Shown: positions 1 through 9,003 of the stretch, one piece after another
Numbering within the stretch: position 1 is the stretch's first letter
How the letters are laid out: each line of letters opens with the position of its first letter
NCBI RefSeq assembly: GCF_000691505.1
Contig: NZ_JMIP02000015.1
Coordinates: 186,001-250,000, forward strand
Length of the DNA stretch: 64,000 bases
From: Halostagnicola sp. A56
Lineage (GTDB): Archaea; Halobacteriota; Halobacteria; Halobacteriales; Natrialbaceae
Reading direction: 5' to 3'
Translations under genes and position numbers: made by a program
The notes under the pieces: model-generated
Told to the model about the DNA's origin: nothing
The model's input: the letters and a program-made list of their open reading frames with translations, nothing else
The model's database searches: none

Positions 1-391
1 GAACGTCCCGAAACTCCTCGAACATCTCCGGTTCGCGGTTGGTCCCAGGATACACGGTGTAGCCGATCGCGTCGGCACCGAGCTCGAGCGCGTAGTCCAC
101 CGACCACGTCTGGGGCGAGTACGGTTCGCCCATCCAGAGACTGCTCGTCCCGTTGAGCTTCGCGAGCAAATTCACGTCGTCCTCGTAGGACGGGTAGTAC
201 GTCTCCGCCAACCCCTTCTGTACGGCGAACCCGGTTACGGCGTCGTGAGTCGCGAGTTCGAAGACCGACCGGGGATCCAGCCGTTCCGGAACCTCGTCGA
301 ACGCGGTTGGCCCGTGCTCGAGACCGTGGTCGTGGGCGAGAATGATCGATTTGCCGTTCCGTACGAGCGGTGAGTCGGTGAGCTGTCGCAT
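1..391 (-). CDS. Class I fructose-bisphosphate aldolase, DhnA type (3' end outside window)
   Basis: Only the N-terminal 130 residues are present; the gene runs off the left edge. The ATG is at 389-391 on the minus strand. Residues 20-28 read HDHGLEHGP, the signature of archaeal DhnA-type class I aldolases, which form a Schiff base and split or make fructose 1,6-bisphosphate. The related ADH synthase of archaeal aromatic amino acid synthesis shares this motif, so the exact reaction is not certain from this fragment. The catalytic lysine lies beyond the edge. The AT-rich stretch at 392-480 probably carries its promoter. Confidence 0.8.
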   Translation of the reverse strand, partial: MRQLTDSPLVRNGKSIILAHDHGLEHGPTAFDEVPERLDPRSVFELATHDAVTGFAVQKGLAETYYPSYEDDVNLLAKLNGTSSLWMGEPYSPQTWSVDYALELGADAIGYTVYPGTNREPEMFEEFRDV

Positions 392-623
392 TCAATCATA
401 AACGAGTATACATGGTGGCTAAGTAGTATCGTTTACGATTGTTTTCTATTGTTATATATGCAATTAATACTGTGGCAAACAATGGCTCTCGAACGCGGGA
501 GTCAAACTCGCGACTCGTCGTCGACTCGGAGTTCTCTCCGGGTCCTTCACCACCGACCGAAAGAACATGAAAACGGGACTCCAATCGTCCGTCTCTACTC
601 GAGCGAAACCGAAACGGTGCGGC

Positions 624-2528
624 TCAGTCGTCGATCGGCGCTGCGGCCGAAAGCTCCTCGTCGATGTCGGCTTCGGCCATCTTCTCGACGAGCGCGTCGA
701 TCACGTCCTCGCGTTTGCCCGTGACGAACTTGATCGAGCCGACGACGAGGTGACCGCCACCGGAGACGCCCGCACCCGGCACTTCCTCCTCGAGTTCAGA
801 GACCATCACGGGAATGTCGAGGCGAACGCCGTCACTGCGGAGGACGGCGAAGTCGGGTCCGTAGCCGACCGTGATGACGGGGTCGCCCGTCTCCTCGATC
901 TTCCGGTCGTGAATCTCGCCCGTCGTCTTCCCGGGGGCGGGGTAGGTAAACCGGTGGGCGTAGTTCTCGACGTCGATCCGGTAGAGGTGCGCGCCGTTCG
1001 CGAGGTCCTCGTGCTCGAGGTGGGACATTGCGGCCTCGAGTTGCTCGTCGACTTCGGTGCGAGCGCGGTCGGCGAAGAACTCGACGAGTTCGCGGTGGCG
1101 TTCCTCGTCGTCGGAGTCGATCTGAAGGAGATCGGTGATCAACTGGTCGCCCGAGTTGTAGCGAAGCCAGAACGCGGCGTAGTCGAGCGCTTCGCTCAGG
1201 TCCTGCAATCGCTGCTCGTCGTAGCCTTCCTCATCTGCGAGCGCGAGGTAGTCGCCCATCGCGTCGGCTTTCGACCGATCCGAGAGGCCGGCGACGGCCG
1301 GGATGTGTCGCAGTTCGTCGGTCAGTTCGGGGAAGATCATCCGCGCGAGTTCCACGCAGAGCATACCCGTCGTAATCCGGTAATCCTCGTCGTGGAGGTA
1401 CGGATTGACGTGAGCGTCGAGCAGGCCTTCGACCGCCTCGGGATCCGGATGGTGGTGATCGATCGCGACGATCGGAATGTCGTAGTGGGCGAGCGTCTCG
1501 TAGGCTGGAACGTCCTCGGCCGTCGAGCCGTTGTCGAGCATCAACAGGAGCGGCAGCTGTTGGCCGTGTTTCTCCCGATCCTCGAGCGCGAAGTTCAGGT
1601 CTCGCGTCGCGTCTTCCATCTCGTAGAACGGCGCTTTCGCCGGGAGGCGCTTGATGAGGTGCTGGGGTGCGTCGTCGTCCTCGTGAACCTCGGCGATGAA
1701 ACGCTCGAGTGCGATCTGGACCGGAACGGCGGCGCACATCCCGTCGCCGTCTGCGTGGTGGCGAACGCGGATCGGGCGGCCCTCGAGAACGGTTCGACGA
1801 AGCCGCGTGGCGACTTCCTCTAAGTTCGGACGGAGTTTCTCGAACGCGGGCCAGTCGATGAGCGGTTCGACGTCGTGTGGCTGGGCGCGCTCCTCGAGGG
1901 CGGCCTCGAGTCGCTCTCGCGCTTCGGCTTCGATCTCGCCGTCGAGTTTCGTGAGGCCGTCGACTTCGATCTGGACGCTCCCCTCGTGGCGCTCCGGGCT
2001 GCCGGTGACGCGAACGACGTCGCCGACCTCGATCGACGGATAGGCCCGGACGCCCGCTTCCTCGAACGCGGCACAGGGGACGACGCCGTACTCGTCGCTC
2101 ACGTGGAAAATCGTCGGGCCGCCGGTCTGTTTGACCTGCACGACCTCACCTTCGAGGTGGATCTGATCGCCGACGTTCGCCTCGAGTCGGTTGGTGCCGG
2201 TGAGCGCGTAATCGTGTTCGACCGTCTCGAGCGTGTAGCTCTCGGTGTCGGACGGTTCGAACGCGAGGTCGCCGTTGTCGCGTACGCTCTCGAGTTCGAC
2301 GACGAGCTCGTCGCCGACCCCGTAGGTGCCGTCGAGGACGGACTCGTGGACGAGTCCCGAGACGGAGTCTGAGACGTCGACGAACACGCCGTACTCGACG
2401 ATACCGTTGATTTCGGCGAGATACGAGCGTCCTTCTTCGAGATCATCAGCGGTGCAATCGGCAGCAAGATCATATACGACGGAATCTCCGTCGTCGTCGC
2501 CGGGGCCCCCGGCAGACTCACGTGTCAT
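624..2528 (-). CDS. DHH family phosphoesterase with S1 and OB-fold domains (RecJ-like)
   Basis: A 634-residue protein. An N-terminal S1-like domain lies at about residues 33-90 and an OB-fold nucleic-acid-binding domain at about 125-200. The DHH phosphoesterase core follows, with HADGDG near 253 and the DHHH metal motif near 356. A C-terminal DHHA1 domain has its GGGH motif near 592. This order is typical of the haloarchaeal RecJ-like/DHH proteins, probably single-strand nucleases or nucleotide phosphodiesterases; the substrate cannot be read from sequence. I chose ATG 2528 (MTRES) over the longer reading frame because a TATA-like ttata lies about 28 bp upstream and the extension is basic and unlike a halophilic N-terminus. 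Confidence 0.85.
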   Translation of the reverse strand: MTRESAGGPGDDDGDSVVYDLAADCTADDLEEGRSYLAEINGIVEYGVFVDVSDSVSGLVHESVLDGTYGVGDELVVELESVRDNGDLAFEPSDTESYTLETVEHDYALTGTNRLEANVGDQIHLEGEVVQVKQTGGPTIFHVSDEYGVVPCAAFEEAGVRAYPSIEVGDVVRVTGSPERHEGSVQIEVDGLTKLDGEIEAEARERLEAALEERAQPHDVEPLIDWPAFEKLRPNLEEVATRLRRTVLEGRPIRVRHHADGDGMCAAVPVQIALERFIAEVHEDDDAPQHLIKRLPAKAPFYEMEDATRDLNFALEDREKHGQQLPLLLMLDNGSTAEDVPAYETLAHYDIPIVAIDHHHPDPEAVEGLLDAHVNPYLHDEDYRITTGMLCVELARMIFPELTDELRHIPAVAGLSDRSKADAMGDYLALADEEGYDEQRLQDLSEALDYAAFWLRYNSGDQLITDLLQIDSDDEERHRELVEFFADRARTEVDEQLEAAMSHLEHEDLANGAHLYRIDVENYAHRFTYPAPGKTTGEIHDRKIEETGDPVITVGYGPDFAVLRSDGVRLDIPVMVSELEEEVPGAGVSGGGHLVVGSIKFVTGKREDVIDALVEKMAEADIDEELSAAAPIDD

Positions 2529-2674
2529 CTTGCCCCGGTATTTGAGATGGGCGCGTATAACCCTTGTCAAGACGCGAGACGAACCGCAATCCGGTCGAAC
2601 GGCGACTCGAGTCGGACTCAAGTTCGACTCGAAATCATCCTGATCGAACGACCGGGGTCGAATGCAAGCGGCAG

Positions 2675-4927
2675 TTACCGCCGCTGTGCGTCGACGGTGG
2701 CGACGGCCGCGAGATTGACGATGTCGGTGACTTCGTCGTCGCGCTGGAGGACGTGAACCGGTTTGTCCATGCCGACGAGCATCGGCCCGATCGCTTCCGC
2801 ACCGCCCAGTCGCTGGAGCAGCTTATAACAGATGTTACCCGCTTCCAGGTTCGGGAAGACCAACACGTTAGCCGGCTCCTCTAAGTCGGAGAACTCGTAG
2901 GTGTCGGTCAGCATGTCTTCGACGACCGCGGTGTCGGCCTGCATCTCGCCGTCGACGGGGAAGTCGACCGCCGGGTCCTCCGAGAGCAGTTCGGCGGCGC
3001 GACGTGGTTTGCGCGTCCCGTCGTTGTCCACGCTCCCGAAGTCGGAGTACGAGAGCAACGCCGCGCGGGGTTCGACGTTGAACCGCCGAGCGAGCGCCGC
3101 CGTGTGTTTCGTCACCTCGGCCAGCACCGCCTCGTCCGGGTTCTGGTTGACCGTCGCGTCGGCGACGAAGATCACGCGGTTCTTGAACGCCAGCAGGTAA
3201 ACGCCGGCCGCGTAGTCGGCATCCTCGGCGGTGCCGATGACCTGCAGCGGCGGGCGAAGCGCCGACGGGTAGTGGTGGGTCAGTCCGGTCAACATCGCAT
3301 CGGCGTCGCCGCTCTCGACCATCGCGGAGGCGAAGTAGTTGCTCTCTCGAATCATCTCCTGGGCCTCGGTGCGGGTGACGCCCTTTCGCTTTCGGTCGTC
3401 GTACAGCGTTTCGACGTAACGATCGTACGATCCACTGCTCGGATCGGCCACGTCGGGATCGAACTCGAGACCGAGTTCCTCGACGGTCGATCCGATCTCG
3501 TCCTCGTCGCCGATCAACACGGGATCGGCGATCCCGCGGTCTGCGATCTGGAAGGCCGCTCGAACGATCTTCTCGTGGTCGCCTTCAGCGAGGGCGAGCC
3601 GTTGTGGCTCGTTTTGCGCTTTGTTGAGCACGATCCGCATCATCTCGCGGGATTTCCCGAGTCGGGCCTCGAGTCGCTCGACGTACGCCTCGAGATCGAT
3701 GTCGGTTCGTGCGGCGCCGGTTTCCATCGCGGCCCCGGCGACTGCGGGCGCGACCTCGAAGAGGACCCGCGGGTCGAGCGGTTTCGGGATGATGTACTCG
3801 GGACCGAACTGGAGCGGCTGGTCGCCGTAGGCCTTGCGGACGGCGTCGGGAACGTCGCGTCTCGCCAGGTCGGCGAGCGCCTCGGCGGCGGCGACTTTCA
3901 TCGCTTCGTTGACCTGCCTCGCCCGCACGTCGAGTGCGCCCCGGAAGATGAACGGGAACCCGAGGACGTTGTTGACCTGATTCGGGTAGTCAGAGCGACC
4001 CGTGGCCATGATGACGGTGTCGTCTCGAGCGGCCTTCGCGTCCTCGTATCCGATTTCGGGGTCGGGGTTTGCCATCGCGAAGAGGATCGGATCGTCGGCC
4101 ATCGAGCGGACCATCTCCTGGGAGACGATTCCGCCAGCGGAGAGGCCGACGAAAACGTCGGCATCGACCATCGCGTCGGCCAGTTCTTCGCCCGGGCGAT
4201 CGGACGCGAACTCTCGATTGTACGGGTTTAGGTCGCCCGCTTCGGCCCGTTCGGTCGTGAGTATCCCGTCGATATCGCACATCGTGATGTTCTCGCGGTC
4301 GATCCCGAGCGAGACGAAGAACCTGGCGGTGGCCACCGCTGCCGCGCCCGCGCCCGCGAAGGTAACCTCGAGATCGGAGAGATCTTTCTCGACGAGTTCG
4401 ACGGCGTTCAACAGCGCGGCCCCGCTGATGATCGCGGTCCCGTGCTGGTCGTCGTGAAACACCGGCACGTCCATCCGTTCCCGAAGCCGCTCCTCGATGC
4501 GAAAGCACTCCGGCGCGGCGATGTCCTCTAAATTGACGCCGCCGAAGGTCGGCTCCATGGCCGCGACCGCATCGACGAACGCGTCCGGGTCCTCGAGGTC
4601 GAGTTCGACGTCGAACACGTCGATATCGGCGAAGCGCTTGAAGAGCACGCCCTTTCCCTCCATGACCGGTTTCGACGCCTGCGCGCCGATGTCGCCGAGT
4701 CCGAGCACGGCGGAGCCGTTCGAGACCACGCCGACGAGGTTCTCCTTTGCGGTGTACCGGTAGGCGTCGTCTGCGTTCGTCGCGATCTCGCGACACGGTC
4801 CCGCGACGCCCGGCGAGTAGGCAAGCGAGAGATCGCGCTGGGTGTTCGTCGGTTTCGTCGTTCGAATTTCGATCTTTCCGGGCGGGTCGTCGCTGTGATA
4901 GTCGAGGGCGTCCTCTTCGAGTCCCAT
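2675..4927 (-). CDS. maeB: NADP-dependent malic enzyme fused to a phosphotransacetylase-like domain (copy 1)
   Basis: A 750-residue protein that should oxidatively decarboxylate malate to pyruvate in the cytoplasm. Residues 1 to about 390 are the malic enzyme part, with FHDDQHGTA (metal and substrate site) and a Rossmann GAGAAA motif. The rest is a phosphate acetyl/butyryltransferase-like domain, usually regulatory in MaeB proteins and sensitive to acetyl-CoA. ATG 4927 (MGLEEDALDYH) matches the start of the paralogue at 48379-50634. A tttaaa box about 22-28 bp upstream suggests a leaderless transcript. The two copies are about the same length and share a 104-bp identical DNA tract (see findings). 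Confidence 0.93.
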   Translation of the reverse strand: MGLEEDALDYHSDDPPGKIEIRTTKPTNTQRDLSLAYSPGVAGPCREIATNADDAYRYTAKENLVGVVSNGSAVLGLGDIGAQASKPVMEGKGVLFKRFADIDVFDVELDLEDPDAFVDAVAAMEPTFGGVNLEDIAAPECFRIEERLRERMDVPVFHDDQHGTAIISGAALLNAVELVEKDLSDLEVTFAGAGAAAVATARFFVSLGIDRENITMCDIDGILTTERAEAGDLNPYNREFASDRPGEELADAMVDADVFVGLSAGGIVSQEMVRSMADDPILFAMANPDPEIGYEDAKAARDDTVIMATGRSDYPNQVNNVLGFPFIFRGALDVRARQVNEAMKVAAAEALADLARRDVPDAVRKAYGDQPLQFGPEYIIPKPLDPRVLFEVAPAVAGAAMETGAARTDIDLEAYVERLEARLGKSREMMRIVLNKAQNEPQRLALAEGDHEKIVRAAFQIADRGIADPVLIGDEDEIGSTVEELGLEFDPDVADPSSGSYDRYVETLYDDRKRKGVTRTEAQEMIRESNYFASAMVESGDADAMLTGLTHHYPSALRPPLQVIGTAEDADYAAGVYLLAFKNRVIFVADATVNQNPDEAVLAEVTKHTAALARRFNVEPRAALLSYSDFGSVDNDGTRKPRRAAELLSEDPAVDFPVDGEMQADTAVVEDMLTDTYEFSDLEEPANVLVFPNLEAGNICYKLLQRLGGAEAIGPMLVGMDKPVHVLQRDDEVTDIVNLAAVATVDAQRR
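3927..4030. repeat. 104-bp tract identical to 49634-49737 in the second malic enzyme gene
   Basis: Read base by base, 3927-4030 equals 49634-49737 without a mismatch, in the same orientation. The flanking bases differ at once on both sides. A further roughly 30-base identical block coding for the ANPDPEIGY region follows about 20 bases later. Elsewhere the two genes differ at many third codon positions, so this looks like a recent gene-conversion tract rather than protein-level constraint. Confidence 0.8.
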
Positions 4928-5114
4928 GGACACCCGTTCGTGCGCACGAATTTAAACTACACATATAGAATGTATGTAGAATATGTATAATCGGATGACG
5001 TATCGTGACGCCACCACCAGTGACACGTGCAATCACAGTGGCGTCGAAGAACGGTCCGTCCCATCTCGGTCACCATTCGGAACGTTTAGCAACCGCAAAG
5101 CCGGATAGGCGTGT

Positions 5115-5615
5115 ATGGGGCTGTTCGACGCGCTGTTTCGCTCGAGCGAGGTTCTCGGAATCGCCGAGGAAACGCTCGAGTTCGCACTCGAATCCTCGGC
5201 GGAGACCCATCCCAACGAGTACATGGGCTTTCTCCGCGGGACCGAGGCGAGCACGCTCGGACTCAAGCGGGACGGGCTCGTCATCACCGACGTACTCGTC
5301 GTTCCGGGGACCGAGACAAACAGCGTCAGCGCGACCGTTCGAACGAACATGATTCCGAACGACGTCAAGGCACTCGGGAGTATCCACTCTCACCCAAACG
5401 GCGTCGTTCGACCGAGCGACGCCGACCTCGAGACGTTCGGTCGCGGCAGCGTCCACGTCATCATCGGCGCGCCGTATCGGCGCTCGGACTGGCGAGCGTT
5501 CGATTCGCAGGGGAAACCGACGCAGTTGAACGTCCTCGAGGTCGAGTTACCCGACGCCGAGGAGTTCTTCGATTTCACACAGGCTGACATCGACGAGGAT
5601 CTGCAATGGGAGTGA
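5115..5615 (+). CDS. JAMM/MPN+ metalloprotease, possible desampylase
   Basis: A 166-residue protein with a complete JAMM zinc site: Glu35 (NEYMGF), then His91, His93, Ser101 and Asp104 in the H-x-H-x7-S-x2-D pattern. Proteins of this family remove ubiquitin-like SAMP modifiers in haloarchaea (for example HvJAMM1) and resemble Rpn11/Csn5 catalytic domains. Which JAMM paralogue this is cannot be told from sequence alone. It is followed after 91 bp by ribL in the same direction. All key residues are present, so an active enzyme is expected. Confidence 0.85.
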   Translation: MGLFDALFRSSEVLGIAEETLEFALESSAETHPNEYMGFLRGTEASTLGLKRDGLVITDVLVVPGTETNSVSATVRTNMIPNDVKALGSIHSHPNGVVRPSDADLETFGRGSVHVIIGAPYRRSDWRAFDSQGKPTQLNVLEVELPDAEEFFDFTQADIDEDLQWE

Positions 5616-5706
5616 TTCGCACCGACGCACCGACGGTGGACGTATCGAAGCCGAATCGACGCCTCGAGCGATCGCATCGTCCCCGAACGGGAGCGGGAGG
5701 CGAGCT

Positions 5707-6174
5707 ATGACGCGAAGCGACGGGGACGAGGGTGTCAGATCGGCTCCCCAGACGGTGGTCGCACAGGGAACCTTCGATATCCTCCATCCCGGACACGTCC
5801 ACTACCTGGAGCAAGCGGCGGCGATGGGCGAGCAACTCGTCGTCATCGTCGCCAGAAAGAGCAACGTCGACCACAAGGAACGGCCGATCTGCAGCGCTCG
5901 CCAGCGTCGTGACGTTGTCGGTGCACTCGAGGTGGTCGACGAGGCGATTCTCGGCCACGAAGAAGACATCTTCGTCCCGATCGAGGAGCTCGAACCCGAC
6001 GTGATCGCGCTCGGTCACGACCAGCACCACGACGACGAGGCGATCGAAGCCGAACTCGCGCGACGGGGAATTACCTGTGAAGTCGAGCGAGCCGATCCCC
6101 GCGAGCCGGCCCACGACGACGAACTCCTTTCGACGCGGCTGATCGTCGACCGGATTCTCGAGCGCCGTGGCTGA
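5707..6174 (+). CDS. ribL: Archaeal FAD synthase RibL (FMN adenylyltransferase)
   Basis: A 155-residue nucleotidyltransferase-fold protein. Residues 21-30 read [10 protein letters not shown], the HxGH-type nucleotide-binding motif, followed by conserved RKSNVDHK and ALGHDQ segments and a C-terminal [10 protein letters not shown] stretch (the ISSTxI-like motif). This pattern matches archaeal RibL, which transfers AMP from ATP to FMN to make FAD. ATG 5707 gives a short acidic extension before the motif; no better internal start is visible. It probably follows the JAMM gene in one transcription unit. Confidence 0.85.
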   Translation: MTRSDGDEGVRSAPQTVVAQGTFDILHPGHVHYLEQAAAMGEQLVVIVARKSNVDHKERPICSARQRRDVVGALEVVDEAILGHEEDIFVPIEELEPDVIALGHDQHHDDEAIEAELARRGITCEVERADPREPAHDDELLSTRLIVDRILERRG

Positions 6175-6248
6175 TCGTCGACCGGGTTCGGACGGGAGAG
6201 CGAATCCGCGAGCGGACGGCGTTTCTCGCGTCCGCCGCCGTCCGATCG

Positions 6249-6404
6249 TCAGTTGCGCAACACGACCGGCGGCGGCAGCCGGAGCGAGTCGATCGAGTGG
6301 CCGGTTTCGACGAAGTGCTCGATCGCCTCCCTCGAGGCTTCCGCTTCAGTGTAGTCCATGGCGTCGCTGACGTGCCACTCGCACTGGAGACAGTATTTAG
6401 ACAT
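6249..6404 (-). CDS. Small zinc-finger-like protein
   Basis: A 51-residue protein starting MSKYCLQC. It has a CxxC pair at residues 5-8 and two late histidines in HFVETGH, giving a possible single C2H2-like zinc site. Haloarchaea carry many such one-domain zinc micro-proteins, mostly of unknown role. I used ATG 6404 because an upstream extension of the frame would add basic, uncharacteristic sequence. No operon partner is evident. Confidence 0.7.
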   Translation of the reverse strand: MSKYCLQCEWHVSDAMDYTEAEASREAIEHFVETGHSIDSLRLPPPVVLRN

Positions 6405-6508
6405 GACGTGTAGCGGAGACTCCGTTCTAGAGGCCCGAAAACCCGCTGCAAGAATTAGAAAGTCCCGTCGACCGAGGCCCACCAGCAGTGAGTCGGCGAG
6501 CCGTTCGT

Positions 6509-7069
6509 TCACCACTCGTCCTCGTCGAGCCACTGGTCCGGCGTCGGGACGAACTCGTCGGAATCGTCGTCAGCGTCGGGCGCGTCCGTTCCGCAGTAGG
6601 TGTAGACGCGGCCGTCTCTCTCCTCGGCGACTCGCGCCTCGAGATACGACTGGACGGCGCGTCTCGAGAGCGCACCCATCTCGATGGCGTCCGCGAGGAC
6701 GGTCTTCGTGGCGCGAAACCAGATCGTAAGCGTCCGACCGTCGTCGGCAGACGGCACCTCGACGATGGCTCCCCGGCCCTGCTGGCGGCCGTCGCCCCAT
6801 TCGAGCCAGCAGACGCGATAGGACCTAATCTCGAAGTCCGTCGAGACCAGGTAGAGCGCCTCGTACGTGCAGGGATCGAGATAGCCCGTGAGGACTCGCT
6901 CGAGTGCAACCGAGTCGGCGAGTAGCGCCGAATCGACGGTACCCGATCCCAGCGGCGCGTCGGCGTCGATCCGGTCGGCCACCTCGAGGTCGGCCGCGCC
7001 CCAGTGGCTGTACCGGAGGTCGTAGAGGTGGTCGGGCCGTCGGTACGCGACGAGCGCTCTATGTCCCAT
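6509..7069 (-). CDS. Conserved haloarchaeal protein (DUF6735-like), function unknown
   Basis: A 186-residue soluble, acidic protein starting MGHRALVAYRRPD, followed by YDLRYSHWG. This opening is typical of a family found in many haloarchaea that I believe is DUF6735, recalled rather than searched. No enzyme motif, signal peptide or membrane segment is visible. The C-terminus is a run of Asp/Glu ending in DEDEW. It lies 104 bp upstream of the small zinc-finger gene on the same strand. Confidence 0.7.
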   Translation of the reverse strand: MGHRALVAYRRPDHLYDLRYSHWGAADLEVADRIDADAPLGSGTVDSALLADSVALERVLTGYLDPCTYEALYLVSTDFEIRSYRVCWLEWGDGRQQGRGAIVEVPSADDGRTLTIWFRATKTVLADAIEMGALSRRAVQSYLEARVAEERDGRVYTYCGTDAPDADDDSDEFVPTPDQWLDEDEW

Positions 7070-7180
7070 TCGCCTCGGGAAGCGTGTGTGGATACTCCGA
7101 ATCGATGCGAACAATCGGTCGTTCGTGGGGGTCCATCACCGGGCTTGGCGCCGCCACCCTACTTGAACGTCAGGACGAGG

Positions 7181-7669
7181 TTAGCCGCGCAGCGATCCGC
7201 CCGGCTTCGGCCGCGGATTCGCGCCGGTTGGGTGCCGAGCGACGTTCTCGACTCGCGCTTTGAGCGCCCGGTTCATCGCCCGAAATCCGCGTTCGATTCC
7301 GTCCTGATCCAGCAGTATCGGGACGAGCGCGCCCCGAAACGTCTCGCGCTGGAGAAGTCGTGTCCGTCGCCCGCCGTCGAGCGCCTCGAGCCTGAACTCG
7401 TGGTAGCCGTCGAACACGAAGGGAACGCCCAGCTGTCCGCGCCACGCGAGCCGTCGGTTCGTCTCGACGGCGACGACCTCGGGCGTGAACGTCACCGCGC
7501 GCCCGCCGGGCGGTCGAACGGTAACCGCGAGGCGTTCGCCTTCGACCGGGAGCCCCACTACCGAGCGGACGAACGGATTCCAGGCGGGATAGCTATCGAA
7601 CGCGAGGAGAGTCTCCCAGACGGCCGCTCGAGGCGCGTCGATCTCCTCGAAAGCCTCGACAGTTATCAT
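7181..7669 (-). CDS. SRPBCC (START-like) family protein
   Basis: A 162-residue protein with the typical opening of the SRPBCC/polyketide-cyclase-like fold: EEIDAPRAAVWETL followed by YPAWNPFVR, a beta strand then a helix that frames a hydrophobic ligand pocket. Family members bind lipids or small hydrophobic molecules; the ligand is unknown. ATG 7669 (MITVEAFEEI) is preferred over an upstream start five codons earlier because family members begin just before this strand. It is divergent from the SDR gene at 7759, with 89 bp between the starts. Confidence 0.8.
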   Translation of the reverse strand: MITVEAFEEIDAPRAAVWETLLAFDSYPAWNPFVRSVVGLPVEGERLAVTVRPPGGRAVTFTPEVVAVETNRRLAWRGQLGVPFVFDGYHEFRLEALDGGRRTRLLQRETFRGALVPILLDQDGIERGFRAMNRALKARVENVARHPTGANPRPKPGGSLRG

Positions 7670-7758
7670 GGTCTCTCCTACCACGTGAGAGGCAATGCAC
7701 CTGTCGCCCCGGCAGACGCCGCCCCGAGTTCTTTCTCACTCGCAGTCGACGACACCGT

Positions 7759-8559
7759 ATGACAGCTATCGCGATCACGGGCGCGTCGGGACGCGTCGGC
7801 CGGGAAGCGATCCAGGCGTTTCCCGACGACGCGCTGACGCTGTTTTCCCACAGCAAGAGCGACGACCTCGAGACGACGACGCTCGAGATCGAAGACCGGG
7901 CGGCGTTCGCGAAGGTGTTGACCGACGAGGAGGTGTTGGTCCACCTCGCCGCGAACGCGGATCCGCGGGCCGAGTGGGACGAGCTTTCGGGACCGAACGT
8001 CGAAGGCGTCTACAACGCCTTCGAGGCGGCCGCGGAGAACGGACTCGAGCGCGTGGTCTTCGCGAGTTCGAACCACGCCGTCAACATGGGAAACACCGTT
8101 TCGCCGATCCGCCCGGAGTCGACCGTTGGGAATCCGACCGCGATCCGACCGGACGACCCCACAGCGCCCGACACCTACTACGGCGTGACGAAAGTGTTCG
8201 GCGAAGCGATGGGCGAGTACTATGCCGACCGGACGGGGATAGAGGTCGTCAGCCTCCGGATCGGCTGGCTCCTCAGCCGCGAGGAGTTGCGCGCCGAGTG
8301 TGCCGACCGCGACGGTGCGGGGGAACGGTACGCGCGTGCGATGTGGCTCAGTCCCGAGGACTGCCGACGCGTCCTCCGGCGTGCAGCGACGTGCACGCTC
8401 GAGACGTCGCCGGTTGTCGCACACGGCATCTCGCGGAACGCGGATCGATTCCTCTCGCTGACCGAAACGATGCTCGCGACCGGTTACCATCCGAAAGACG
8501 ACTCGAGCGACGTGATAGACGACGAACTCGACGACCGGACCGGTCTCGAAACCGGCTAA
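7759..8559 (+). CDS. NAD-dependent short-chain/extended SDR (Azf or uronate dehydrogenase-like)
   Basis: A 266-residue Rossmann protein. GASGRVG at residues 8-14 binds NAD(P), Ser103/Ser104 lie in FASSNH, and Tyr141 with Lys145 form the YxxxK catalytic pair (YYGVTKVFGE). The layout resembles uronate dehydrogenases and the haloarchaeal NAD-dependent glucose-6-phosphate dehydrogenase Azf, so a sugar or sugar-acid substrate is likely. The exact substrate is inference. A small membrane protein gene follows after 60 bp in the same direction. Confidence 0.8.
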   Translation: MTAIAITGASGRVGREAIQAFPDDALTLFSHSKSDDLETTTLEIEDRAAFAKVLTDEEVLVHLAANADPRAEWDELSGPNVEGVYNAFEAAAENGLERVVFASSNHAVNMGNTVSPIRPESTVGNPTAIRPDDPTAPDTYYGVTKVFGEAMGEYYADRTGIEVVSLRIGWLLSREELRAECADRDGAGERYARAMWLSPEDCRRVLRRAATCTLETSPVVAHGISRNADRFLSLTETMLATGYHPKDDSSDVIDDELDDRTGLETG

Positions 8560-8619
8560 GTGAGCGATCGGTCCCGCGTCTTCGAAAAGGGGATTACCGT
8601 GGGTCCGCAAGCGACACGT

Positions 8620-8838
8620 ATGGCCACCGACGTGTCCGAATCGACGGGTTACGGACCGAACTTCGAGATGTCGACGCTCGGCTACATCGTCGCCGTGTTG
8701 ATCGCGATCCTGCTGTTGCCGTTGTTGCCCGTAGTCGTCGTCGGGTACGTCCTCTACCGGGTGTTCTCTTCGGACGACGACGAACGATCGCGACGCGGCT
8801 GGAAACGGAATTTCGGCGGCCCGGGCGATAGCTCCTGA
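8620..8838 (+). CDS. Small single-span membrane protein
   Basis: A 72-residue protein. After about 23 polar residues comes one long hydrophobic helix (IVAVLIAILLLPLLPVVVV), then a charged DDDER/RR tail ending in GGPGDSS. It is probably anchored in the cytoplasmic membrane with a short soluble tail. I started it at ATG 8620 rather than at the beginning of the longer open frame because the codons before it lack haloarchaeal composition. No function can be assigned. Confidence 0.6.
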   Translation: MATDVSESTGYGPNFEMSTLGYIVAVLIAILLLPLLPVVVVGYVLYRVFSSDDDERSRRGWKRNFGGPGDSS

Positions 8839-9003
8839 AGCGAGGCTCCGATCGGTTTCGACGGCTCCGGTCGGTTTCGAACAGTTTTCCGTCGGTCATC
8901 GCTAGTACACCCGCGTTCTGTCCCGCTCGCCGGAGACTCTGCGGCAGTCAGTGGTGGGGATACCAACAGCTAACAGGACAGAACCCCGTAGGTACGACCG
9001 TTC

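Noticed and set aside
567-1823. Long open frame on the plus strand (418 codons) over the DHH gene
   Set aside because: It is the antisense shadow of the DHH phosphoesterase; haloarchaeal GC-rich third positions leave few stops on the opposite strand.
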